DNA from: Methanogenium marinum
Lineage (GTDB): Archaea; Halobacteriota; Methanomicrobia; Methanomicrobiales; Methanomicrobiaceae
Length of the DNA: 64,000 nucleotides
Assembly (NCBI RefSeq): GCF_028912405.1
Contig: NZ_JAKELO010000002.1
Location: forward strand, 806,001-870,000
Direction of reading: 5' to 3'
In this document: piece after piece, positions 52,030 to 60,166 of the stretch
Layout: each line of letters starts with the position of its first letter
Position numbering within the stretch: the first letter of the stretch is position 1
Notes under the pieces: model-generated
What the model was told of the DNA's origin: nothing
Databases searched by the model: none
Seen by the model: the letters and a program-made list of their open reading frames with translations, nothing else
Program-made: the position numbers and the translations under genes

Positions 52030-52847
52030 TTGAAGCACTTGGATTTGAATTCTTCCGGAACGCCCTCATCGCAGGATTCCTTGCAAGCATTGCCTGTGGT
52101 GTCATCGGCAGTTTTGTCGTCGTCAAACGCATGGCGGCCCTTGCAGGCGGCATCTCCCATGCGGCATTCGGCGGCATCGGTCTGGGGTATTTTTTAGGGA
52201 TTGACCCGCTTGCGGGTGCAGCGGCGGTTGCACTCGGCACCTCTGCTGCCACCGCATGGATTCGGATGAAGGCACACCAACACCTCGACACCCTCGTGGG
52301 TGCAGTTTGGGCTACCGGCATGGCGGCAGGTATCCTCTTCATCTACATCACTCCCGGATTTGCTCCTGATCTCTTCAGCTACCTCTTTGGGAATATTCTC
52401 CTCGTCCCCCGCGAGACACTCCTCGTGATGGCTATTCTTACCGCAGGCATCTGTGGCATCGTAGCCATCCTCTATCCCCGTCTCGTTGCTGTCACTTTTG
52501 ACGAAGAGTATGCATCAGTGATGGACCTGCACCCGGACAGGATCATGGTCATCCTCCTGCTTTTGACCGGCCTCACGGTCGTGATGCTCATCCAGATTGT
52601 GGGAATCATCCTTGTCATCGCCCTCCTGACGCTCCCCGCCGCAACCGCACGGCTCTTTTCACACAGCATGAAAGAACTGATTGTCGGTGCGTCTCTTCTC
52701 GGCATCGTCTTCACCACCACAGGCATCTGGCTCTCCTATGCTTTCGACATCCCGTCCGGTGCAACAATTGTGATTGTGAGTGCGTGCGTCTACTTTGGAG
52801 CGCTCCCCCTGCAAAGCCGAATAATGAGCCGCAGGGAATCTGCCTGA
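52026..52847 (+). CDS. znuB: Metal ABC transporter permease (ZnuB-like)
   Basis: A 273-residue membrane protein of the ABC-3 permease family with about eight helices. It begins MIEALGFEFFRNALIAGFLA; GGISHAAFGGIGLGYFLG and IVGIILVIALLTLPAATARL are conserved in ZnuB/MntB permeases. It overlaps the ATPase gene by ATGA, completing a three-gene uptake operon in the order binding protein, ATPase, permease. No metal-dependent repressor is adjacent. Confidence 0.92.
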   Translation: MIEALGFEFFRNALIAGFLASIACGVIGSFVVVKRMAALAGGISHAAFGGIGLGYFLGIDPLAGAAAVALGTSAATAWIRMKAHQHLDTLVGAVWATGMAAGILFIYITPGFAPDLFSYLFGNILLVPRETLLVMAILTAGICGIVAILYPRLVAVTFDEEYASVMDLHPDRIMVILLLLTGLTVVMLIQIVGIILVIALLTLPAATARLFSHSMKELIVGASLLGIVFTTTGIWLSYAFDIPSGATIVIVSACVYFGALPLQSRIMSRRESA

Positions 52848-52913
52848 ATACAAACCAATGAATGCTCTGCAGCGGAGAATCTGAATCTCTGAAAAAAAGA
52901 GAAAGAAGAACGA

Positions 52914-54419
52914 TCAGGGTGCCTGCATAAACCAGACAGACACTGTGCCGTCTTCTGCATATAATGTCAGGTCATTCCCACTGACCTGATATGAGACTGC
53001 TCCCTCCAGTGCTGCCAGATACCCGCTCTCCTGATCCATCACACCTGCAGGGGTTTCACAATACATCAGGGTAAGTCCCAATGGACCAATTGAGAGAGAA
53101 TTACCATCTTTTGTATATGAGCCAAAATAGCTGTTGCACCCGGCATCCCCGGTCACCTGACCATCCACCCCAAAGATCGCAGTCACGTTTGTGCTATCCA
53201 GTGCGGATACGGCATTCCCGTCCGCATCCTGATACGAGACCATGTGCCATTCACCTGTTGTGATTTTGGGTTGTGCCACAGCGTAGGCCAGAAGAATGCT
53301 TCCGTCAACATCCCGCAGGGTGAGTGTCCCTGGCCCCCGTTCAAACGTTGCCACCTCACCCAAGAGGGTAAGGTAACGGGATTCTTGTTCCATTGTCTCT
53401 GCAGGTGATTCACAATACATCTTTGTCGAACCCACAGGACCAATGGATACCTCCATGCCACTCACAGAATAGGACGCAAAATAATTGTTGCAGCCAGCAC
53501 TGCCGGTCACCTGCCCATCCTCACCGAATAATGCCGAGATGGTAGTCTGCGCTGCAGGGGAAACCACACCCCCCTGACCATTGTTATACCCGGTCAGCTC
53601 CCAGTCCTCTCCCTGAGGTGTTGAGACATACTGCCTGAATACTGCCATCCGCAGACCATCTGCATCCATGAGGGTCAGGTCACCCGGATCAACACGATAG
53701 GAGGCAGCAGCCTGCACAGCCGCAAGGTACGCACCCTCCTGATCCATCACACCCTCAGGATCCATACAATACATCTCAGTCATGGCGAGAGGCCCGATTG
53801 TGATGGCATCGCCGGTCACCGTATATGTTCCGGAATAACTGTTGCACCCGGAATTTCCGGAAATCTGATTACTTTCGCTGAACGTGGCTGTGACAGAGGT
53901 TCCGTCTTCAACAGATACAAAGCCCCACAATCCATTATTGTAGCCAGTGAGCATCCATTCCGTCCCGTTCAGTTCCGTCTCAACCGCATGGAAAATAAGA
54001 ATCTCCTGCCCGGCTGAATCAGTGAATGTGAGTTTTTCATCAGACATGGTGTATCCGGCTATTGCACCAAGGAGTGACAGGTAGCGAGCCTCCTGCTCCA
54101 TGACACCTGTTCCGTCACAATACATCACTGTCACCACCGGCAGATCCAACGAGATCGTCTGCCCGTCAGTGACATATGCCGCATTGTACATGTTGCAGCC
54201 GGACGACCCTTTCACATACCCATCTGCGAACTCTGCGGTGACCGGTGCTGTGGCAAGGGGTTCTGCCATGGCCCCATCTATATTCATATACTCATCCAGC
54301 ATCCAGACTGTTCCGGTCAGATCTCCCCCTCCCGTTGCCGGCTCCTGTGTACATCCACAACAGAAGGAGACAACGAGGATAAAGAGAACTGCCCCCACAG
54401 CCACTACACCTCTTTTCAT
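52914..54419 (-). CDS. Secreted lipoprotein with four tandem META domains
   Basis: A 501-residue protein with a lipoprotein signal (VLFILVVSFCCGC, Cys about residue 23) and four consecutive META (HslJ-like) domains. Each carries the SGCN.Y.A.Y / AGCN.Y motif, a conserved MYC followed by VMDQE or similar, and a closing LTLxxxDG segment (domains about 33-145, 150-265, 270-385, 390-498). META proteins are associated with heat stress or secretion in bacteria; the function here is unknown. It stands alone, divergent from nothing obvious. Confidence 0.85.
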   Translation of the reverse strand: MKRGVVAVGAVLFILVVSFCCGCTQEPATGGGDLTGTVWMLDEYMNIDGAMAEPLATAPVTAEFADGYVKGSSGCNMYNAAYVTDGQTISLDLPVVTVMYCDGTGVMEQEARYLSLLGAIAGYTMSDEKLTFTDSAGQEILIFHAVETELNGTEWMLTGYNNGLWGFVSVEDGTSVTATFSESNQISGNSGCNSYSGTYTVTGDAITIGPLAMTEMYCMDPEGVMDQEGAYLAAVQAAASYRVDPGDLTLMDADGLRMAVFRQYVSTPQGEDWELTGYNNGQGGVVSPAAQTTISALFGEDGQVTGSAGCNNYFASYSVSGMEVSIGPVGSTKMYCESPAETMEQESRYLTLLGEVATFERGPGTLTLRDVDGSILLAYAVAQPKITTGEWHMVSYQDADGNAVSALDSTNVTAIFGVDGQVTGDAGCNSYFGSYTKDGNSLSIGPLGLTLMYCETPAGVMDQESGYLAALEGAVSYQVSGNDLTLYAEDGTVSVWFMQAP

Positions 54420-54596
54420 ATGCCCCTAGATCACACCCGGACAATATATATTCTATGGTGAAAACGAGTAAACACTGGTTTGTGCGTTTGTTCACCCCTG
54501 CAACTGCGGTGCACAACTCGTATCACTTTGGAAAAATCCCGGCATCTGGCTAAGCAACGCATAAATTACCCCCAAAGGGCCTGCACCTTGGTAAAA

Positions 54597-54797
54597 CACA
54601 TCCACACAGAAGCCCGGAGTGGGATATTCTCAGCCGGAGGCAACCTATACGTCCCCCAAAAATATCCAACAATAGCAACCCCATAGTATTCCACAATAAA
54701 TCGCCATTTTAGCAAATAAAAGGCATTACAACCGTGTTTTTCCTGCAGTTAAGATGAGCAAAAAATACGTCCATTTTGCCTCCCAATTCCCCAACGG
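54597..54797. repeat. Intergenic element, copy B (related to 38087-38285)
   Basis: The partner of the element at 38.1 kb, in an otherwise empty ~530-nt region. The strongest blocks are ACACAGAAGCCCGGAGTG at the left and AGCAAATAAAAGGCATT near the middle. It ends ~157 nt beyond the 3' end of iorB, similar to the ~130 nt between copy A and the 3' end of the DUF1614 gene. Confidence 0.65.
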
Positions 54798-54953
54798 AGG
54801 AGGTCAAAATGGGTGGATAGAGGGTTGCAAAAAACAGCGGTGGGGCAGGAGTTCCCGTTTCCAATATTTATTTGACTGGGTTTACACACATACACATGTT
54901 TTCTTTCGCTTCGCAGCATTTCTAAAGAGCCGGAAATAAAAAAAGAGTCAGGA

Positions 54954-55535
54954 TTATTGTTCCAAACACGCCCGGCCCAGTTCAAAAGCCCGGATATTGG
55001 TTTCAACTGTCTTCGGCGGCACACACCGGGAGATGGCCTCTCTGAGTGCCTCAACACTCAGCGGCAGCGCGTGAGACGCTGCACCAAGCATCACCACATT
55101 CTGTGCGAGAATTGTGCCGGCCTCAACAGCGAGACCAGCCGCATCAATCGCTGTACATGAGACATCCCCCAGACGTTCCATAATCTCATCTGTTGTTGGC
55201 ACCTCTGCGCCGTCAGTGAAGGCTGACGTCGGTATAACAACTGCATCACTGGTGATGATAGTACCACCAGTCTTGAGGAAATGACGGTACCGGAGTGCCT
55301 CTAAGAGATCAAACGAGATGATGAGATCTGCAGTACCCGGCGAAATGAGGGGTCCATAGACACCGCCGATCCGGATATGTGTCTCAACAGACCCTCCGCG
55401 CTGTGCCATACCATGTGTCTCTGCGCCACGAACCGACACCCCGGCAACCAGACATGCCTCACCCAGTATGTTTGAGGCAAGAATGGTCCCCTGACCACCG
55501 ACTCCGACAATAAGGACATCAAAGGATTCTTTCAT
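54954..55535 (-). CDS. iorB: Indolepyruvate:ferredoxin oxidoreductase, beta subunit
   Basis: A 193-residue gamma-type domain subunit starting MKESFDVLIVGVGGQGTILASN, with the typical GVGGQGT nucleotide-like motif and GAETHGMAQRGGSVETH. With IorA it oxidises aryl-pyruvates to aryl-acetyl-CoA, or works in reverse for amino acid synthesis, using ferredoxin. Its start overlaps iorA by ATGA. Confidence 0.93.
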   Translation of the reverse strand: MKESFDVLIVGVGGQGTILASNILGEACLVAGVSVRGAETHGMAQRGGSVETHIRIGGVYGPLISPGTADLIISFDLLEALRYRHFLKTGGTIITSDAVVIPTSAFTDGAEVPTTDEIMERLGDVSCTAIDAAGLAVEAGTILAQNVVMLGAASHALPLSVEALREAISRCVPPKTVETNIRAFELGRACLEQ

Positions 55536-57301
55536 TGTTTACCTCCCTTATGAATTGCCCCCGCGGGACAGATGTCAGCACAAACTGAACAACCACTGCA
55601 GAGGCTCGTAATAACCGCCTTCCCGTCATGGAATTCAATTGCCGGGCACCCAAACTTCACACAGAGTCCACAGCCGGTACAGATCTCCGGGTCTACCACA
55701 TATGGTTTTCGGCGGATGCCCTCACGGCGTGCGGCAATCACACATGGCTGCCGGGCAACGATCACCTTCACACCCTCACGGTCCTTTGCGGTCTGCAGTG
55801 CCTGCATTAGACCGGTGAGATCATAGGAACTGACCGTCTCAACCCATGGTGCGCCAACTGAACGGCATATCGCCTCAATAGAAACCGGAGGAGAGGCAAC
55901 CCCGGTGGCAGTCACCCCTGTATTTGGGTTGGGCTGGTGGCCGGTCATCGCCGTGATACGATTATCGAGAATAACCACTGTCATATTGGCACCATTGTAT
56001 ACCGCATTCAAAAGACCCTGAATACCGGTGTGCAGGAAGGTCGAGTCCCCGATGGTGCATACCACCGGCCGCATCTCACCGGAATGTGCGATGCCACTTC
56101 CGACCGTGATGGACGCGCCCATGCAGATGGTTGTATCCACCATGCCGAGCTGAATACCCAGAGTATAACAGCCGATGTCACTCGGGAAGATACCATCTTT
56201 AAACACTTTTTTCATCGCATAGAAGACCGCACGATGTCCACATCCAGCGCAGAGAAGTGGTGGGCGGGCAGGGATTCCTTCTTCAGGGGGTACCACAGGA
56301 TATGTCTTTGTGGGAGCGAATCCTGCCGATGTCATCGCCTGCGCTACTGCAGCAGGAGATAGTTCACCTTCAAACGGAAGGTGACCGTCCATCTTTCCGT
56401 GCACCACAGTTGTTGTCGCTGCCATGCGGACGGCCTCTTCAATTACCGGCGAAAGTTCCTCGATGACAAGCACCGTCTCATGCTGGTCCACAAACGCTTT
56501 GAGCCATGCAGCATCTATAGGATAGGCACCGATCTTTGCAAACGATACGTCGTCAGAGATCAATTCTTCTGCATAGGAGGCCGCAATTCCACCACTGATG
56601 ATGGCAGTTGTTCCGCGCACCTCTGCAGTGTTGAACCCTCTATCAACGAACATCTCCGCAATGGCCGGCTGTTTTTCGTTGAGCTTTTTGTGCAGCACCC
56701 GCGTATGTTTCGGAATTACCACATACTGCTGTGGGTTGCGCTCAAAGGATCCGATTCGGTGTCCGGTGCCCGGAACATCCGGTTCAACATCACTTTTTGA
56801 GTGGCATATGCGCGTTGTCGGCCGGAAGAGCACTGGCAAACCCACTTCTTCTGAAATCGCAAAAGCCGCTCTCATCATCGAATGCGCCTCGCGGACACTT
56901 GCAGGGTCCAGGCACGGAATCTTTGCAAAGAGGGCATACCGCCTGCTATCCTGTTCATTCTGCGAACTGTGGGCATACGGGTCATCAGCAGAGAGAATCA
57001 CAAACCCACCGGTGACACCAGTGTAGGCACTGGTGAGAAGCGGATCTGCTGCCACATTGAGCCCGACATGCTTCATCGTGACAAGAGAACGGATACCCGT
57101 CCATGCCGCGGCAAGGGCATTTTCAAAGGCAACTTTCTCATTTACTGACCATTCAACGTAGAAATCACGGTCTTTCTGATGGCGGAGATAGTCTATTACT
57201 TCTGATGAAGGAGTCCCGGGGTACCCGCTCGCAAAGTCAATCTCTGCTTCCAGGCACGCCTGGGCAATCACCTCATTCCCCAGCATATATCGAATATTCA
57301 T
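55532..57301 (-). CDS. iorA: Indolepyruvate:ferredoxin oxidoreductase, alpha subunit
   Basis: A ~589-residue thiamine-diphosphate enzyme. The N-terminal region (GNEVIAQACLEAEIDFASGYPGTPSSE) is the pyrimidine-binding half, and GDSTFLHTGIQGLLNAVYNGANMTVVILDN is the ThDP/Mg2+ motif. The C-terminus carries two [4Fe-4S] clusters (CTGCGLCVKFGCP and CSGCSVCADICP). I start at the ATG at 57301 after CAGGT. It is divergent from tRNA-Ile. Confidence 0.93.
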   Translation of the reverse strand: MNIRYMLGNEVIAQACLEAEIDFASGYPGTPSSEVIDYLRHQKDRDFYVEWSVNEKVAFENALAAAWTGIRSLVTMKHVGLNVAADPLLTSAYTGVTGGFVILSADDPYAHSSQNEQDSRRYALFAKIPCLDPASVREAHSMMRAAFAISEEVGLPVLFRPTTRICHSKSDVEPDVPGTGHRIGSFERNPQQYVVIPKHTRVLHKKLNEKQPAIAEMFVDRGFNTAEVRGTTAIISGGIAASYAEELISDDVSFAKIGAYPIDAAWLKAFVDQHETVLVIEELSPVIEEAVRMAATTTVVHGKMDGHLPFEGELSPAAVAQAMTSAGFAPTKTYPVVPPEEGIPARPPLLCAGCGHRAVFYAMKKVFKDGIFPSDIGCYTLGIQLGMVDTTICMGASITVGSGIAHSGEMRPVVCTIGDSTFLHTGIQGLLNAVYNGANMTVVILDNRITAMTGHQPNPNTGVTATGVASPPVSIEAICRSVGAPWVETVSSYDLTGLMQALQTAKDREGVKVIVARQPCVIAARREGIRRKPYVVDPEICTGCGLCVKFGCPAIEFHDGKAVITSLCSGCSVCADICPAGAIHKGGKQ

Positions 57302-57409
57302 ACCTGACAAAAGGTATGAGAAAACAGGGTTTATACTATTCTGATCCGCTGCGCCACCAGTCACTTCACAAAGACAGGGGCAAGACTCCGGAAACAAAAC
57401 AAAACGCTT

Positions 57410-57442
57410 AATTACCTCACTATCCCATCTAATTAGGTAATT
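57410..57442. promoter_or_regulatory. Inverted repeat between iorA and tRNA-Ile
   Basis: AATTACC and GGTAATT are separated by 19 nt between the divergent iorA and tRNA-Ile genes. It may be an operator or overlapping promoter elements. Confidence 0.3.
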
Positions 57443-57450
57443 CTACGAGT

Positions 57451-57523
57451 GGGCCCGTAGCATAGTTGGTGGTGCACCCGGCTGATAACCGGGAGGTCGT
57501 GCGTTCGAGTCGCACCGGGCCCA
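57451..57523 (+). tRNA. tRNA-Ile (anticodon GAU)
   Basis: A 73-nt cloverleaf: acceptor GGGCCCG with CGGGCCC and discriminator A; anticodon arm CCGG-CTGATAA-CCGG reads GAT; T arm GTGCG-TTCGAGT-CGCAC. CCA is not encoded. Confidence 0.95.
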
Positions 57524-57601
57524 TATTCTTTATTTTTTTGATGATGAGAGTCATCCGGTTCATTTCATTTCCTTAATAAGGAGCGCCTCACAATACAGTG
57601 T

Positions 57602-58072
57602 ATGGACACACGACAGATAGCAGCTGTCTTCATCGCTGGTATTGCAGTCTTCGTATATCTTGCAATCATCGGGATGTTTTTTGCAAGCATCGGTGTTATG
57701 ATCATACTGATCGTCGGCATGACTGCCTACCTTACCATGATTGGAAAAAAGATCGGCGAAATTCCCGAGCTGACAGCAAAGCTCAGCCCGAATGCAAAAA
57801 ACATTATTATTAGAAACTCAGGTAACACCAGTGCCATACAAATTCATGTTGCAGTTGTTCCGCTCGATATTGAATATGATATTTCTGAAATTCCTGCAGA
57901 TGAGGAACATACCCATTCTCTCGATGCTATGATCCGTGAAGCAAGGGTTGTCATCACATGGAAAGACAACGACGGGCATGCATTCAGCCATGAAAGCCAA
58001 ATTTCAGCTCTTGGCAAAGGAGAAGACGATTTCCTTAAACCCATGTTTCCGATGTTTGATATCAAAAAATAA
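57602..58072 (+). CDS. Membrane protein of unknown function
   Basis: A 156-residue protein with two adjacent N-terminal membrane helices (about residues 7-27 and 30-48) and a soluble domain that looks beta-rich: NIIIRNSGNTSAIQIHVAVV and VVITWKDNDG. I do not recognise the family. The soluble part may lie on either side of the membrane. The Shine-Dalgarno-like GGAG lies ~20 nt before the ATG, further than usual. Confidence 0.6.
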   Translation: MDTRQIAAVFIAGIAVFVYLAIIGMFFASIGVMIILIVGMTAYLTMIGKKIGEIPELTAKLSPNAKNIIIRNSGNTSAIQIHVAVVPLDIEYDISEIPADEEHTHSLDAMIREARVVITWKDNDGHAFSHESQISALGKGEDDFLKPMFPMFDIKK

Positions 58073-58341
58073 TCCGGCTGATATTATCACCCTTTTTTTG
58101 TCAAACTTTTTCTCATCCGGTTTTTTATTTTGAACGCTTTAAAAAAAGGGGGTGTAAAAATCCACCCAAGGTTACGGATACGTATGAAATTTCTCTCCGT
58201 CATACCAGAATATTCTGATACCAGTGGGTTGGGCAGGGGGCAGGTGGGCTATACATCAGGTATACTCCTGCTGGTATTTTCCAAAAGATAATGGATTATC
58301 AGGGTATCTGACTCTTTACCATTTACCGGTATTCTGCTCAT

Positions 58342-58950
58342 TTATTTAGCAGATCCTTCTCCACAGACAGATGAATTAAGTCCGGAACCTGTCATATTCC
58401 CTCCTTCACAGCAGATCACAGTCCCTTCCGACATACACTCATCATGAATATCTGCCATCAGTGCGCGGACTTCAGCCATATCACCCAATTCAAAGGCGGT
58501 GCGGAGAGCAGTCACATCAATATCCTGTTCTTCAAACATGCTGATGTGTCCCCCCACCTGCTCTACACGTTTTCTCTCACCGAGGCGGTCCCCGCCAGGG
58601 CCATATTCACCAGCACAGATCTCATCAACGATATCATCTACGCTCTGGAAGTGCTGACCGTCATCACTATCAGAGAAGTTTGTATCGCAGAGGTCACCCA
58701 TTAATGCATGGACCGCGACCATGTCGCCTGATTCAAGCGTAGCGCGGATTTCCGTTACGTCAATGTCCTGCTCTTCAAAAACTGAAAGAACTTCCATAAC
58801 ATGCTGAACGGGATCAGCAATACCATCTGTCGCAGGAGCACTGCCTGTACTCATGTTAATCCCCGATGCTCCCACCGGGAAGATAAGGAGAGCAGAAAGA
58901 CATAGTGTCACTGCAATGCCCGCCAATAGTATCTTAGAATGCTTAATCAT
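58342..58950 (-). CDS. Secreted protein with two internal repeats, unknown
   Basis: A 202-residue exported protein. A signal peptide (MIKHSKILLAGIAVTLCLSALLIF..GASG) precedes two helical repeats, SVFEEQDIDVTEIRATLESG (about residues 56-75) and SMFEEQDIDVTALRTAFELG (about 136-155), each followed by DMxxVxALM. The protein is acidic and has Cys residues in the linker and tail. GGTGA precedes the ATG. Its upstream region is closely similar to that of the gene at 59623-59994, which suggests shared regulation. Function unknown. Confidence 0.7.
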   Translation of the reverse strand: MIKHSKILLAGIAVTLCLSALLIFPVGASGINMSTGSAPATDGIADPVQHVMEVLSVFEEQDIDVTEIRATLESGDMVAVHALMGDLCDTNFSDSDDGQHFQSVDDIVDEICAGEYGPGGDRLGERKRVEQVGGHISMFEEQDIDVTALRTAFELGDMAEVRALMADIHDECMSEGTVICCEGGNMTGSGLNSSVCGEGSAK

Positions 58951-59016
58951 CTGGATTCACCTTATATTTCTTTGAATGGTGCAGAAGACCGCCCCTGGCA
59001 GTCCCCGCTCCCTTTG

Positions 59017-59059
59017 AATACATCCACCCGGTCAGGTATAAATGATCAAAATAGGAATG
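59017..59059 (-). promoter_or_regulatory. Shared promoter element, copy 1
   Basis: This stretch is nearly identical to 60062-60104. It includes CACCCGGTCAGG and TATAAATGATCAAAAT; on the minus strand it contains the TATA box ATTTATACC. Similarity continues for ~30 nt further upstream. It lies ~70 nt before the start of the secreted repeat protein at 58950. Confidence 0.65.
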
Positions 59060-59622
59060 ATTTCACTGAAGAACCGGATGGTTGCATACTGCAAATCAGG
59101 AGAATACAACAAATATTCAGAAATCCGGAACAGACAACATGTCAGGAGACTTTGCTGACGTGCAGATTCATGGTGTACCCACTTCATTCAGGTGATGTGA
59201 GGCATTATACCAATATGCCGGAAAATAAAGAGCATACGCACCACTCTGAAGGCATGAATAATGTATGAAGAAAAGTGTGCATCACAAGAATATTGACGGG
59301 GAGCATCTATTCAGCCGCGGAAGAACATATCTTATGCGATCGTCAATTGAGGGAAAAAAGACTCACCACCCTTATCTGTCAATCTTTTTTCAGACGTATA
59401 TCTCTTTCATTGCTGAATTCATTTTTAACAAAAATGATTCCCTCCAGTAGTTCAGAGAGAGTGGCACCTATTCGGCATGCCAAAAATATTTGTTTTCGGG
59501 AATACTCATGCTGCAGTTGGATTGGTTTTGTTTGGTAAACATCAGGCACTGCAGGCAGGTTGTCCCGGAATATGAAGAATCCGGGCACCCATCTTAATTG
59601 GTATGCCCAAATCACTCATCAT
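59060..59622. other. Intergenic region, no gene seen
   Basis: About 560 nt between the shared promoter and the next gene. Short ORFs are present but have no ribosome binding site or recognisable content. Confidence 0.4.
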
Positions 59623-59994
59623 TCACTCAGTTGACGCCTGTCCCTGGTATTTGTATCCGGACCCAATGCCCTGCCCTTCAGGCATTGCAAGACGATTCTC
59701 CATTAACTGATCACATGTCTGGTTGCGAATCTGGTCACATGTCCGGTCACATGTCCGGTCGCGAATCTGGTCAAATGTCTGATCACACGTCTGATCACGT
59801 GTCCGGTCGCGAATCTGGTCAAATGTCTGATCACACGTCTGGTCACATGTCTGGTCACAATCGCCGACGCAGTCTGTAGCAGGGCCATTGCCTGCACCCA
59901 TTCCCATCCCGGCACTCACCGGAGAGATGACGAATGCAACCAGGCAGAGCATCCCAACAAGGCCTGCCAATAGTTTCTTATAACTCATTTTCAT
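59623..59994 (-). CDS. Small secreted Cys/Asp-rich tetrapeptide-repeat protein
   Basis: A 123-residue exported protein. After a signal peptide (MKMSYKKLLAGLVGMLCLVAFVISPVSA) residues ~41-95 consist of a strict four-residue repeat with Asp at every fourth position: CDQT, FDQI, RDRT and similar. About nine Cys occur in the mature part. The repeat could coordinate metal or form a rigid disulfide-linked rod; no family is recognised. GAGGAG lies before the ATG. Signal peptide and promoter resemble those of the gene at 58342-58950. Confidence 0.6.
   Translation of the reverse strand: MKMSYKKLLAGLVGMLCLVAFVISPVSAGMGMGAGNGPATDCVGDCDQTCDQTCDQTFDQIRDRTRDQTCDQTFDQIRDRTCDRTCDQIRNQTCDQLMENRLAMPEGQGIGSGYKYQGQASTE
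59710..59875. repeat. 12-bp-periodic repeat inside the Cys/Asp-rich gene
   Basis: Units such as TCTGGTCACATG and TCTGATCACACG recur in register with the four-residue protein repeat. There are no unique spacers, so it is coding repeat and not CRISPR. Confidence 0.7.
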
Positions 59995-60061
59995 CTAAAA
60001 CACTCCTCTTTCGTTACAGCGGATGCGGGACTGGCCGCCAGAAGCGACCCCCCACTCTCTA

Positions 60062-60104
60062 AATACATTCACCCGGTCAGGTATAAATGATCAAAATGGG
60101 AATG
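60062..60104 (-). promoter_or_regulatory. Shared promoter element, copy 2
   Basis: Copy of 59017-59059 with few differences, ~70 nt upstream of the Cys/Asp-rich gene. The minus-strand TATA box ATTTATACC is in the same position relative to the start codon. Confidence 0.65.
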
Positions 60105-60166
60105 TTCCCACCGGAGAACCAGATTGTTCCATACATCAAAACAAACGATAAAATAGAAGAAAATAG

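Noticed and set aside
59710-59875. Possible CRISPR-like short repeats
   Set aside because: The 12-bp period is continuous, in frame with a Cys/Asp repeat protein, and has no unique spacers.
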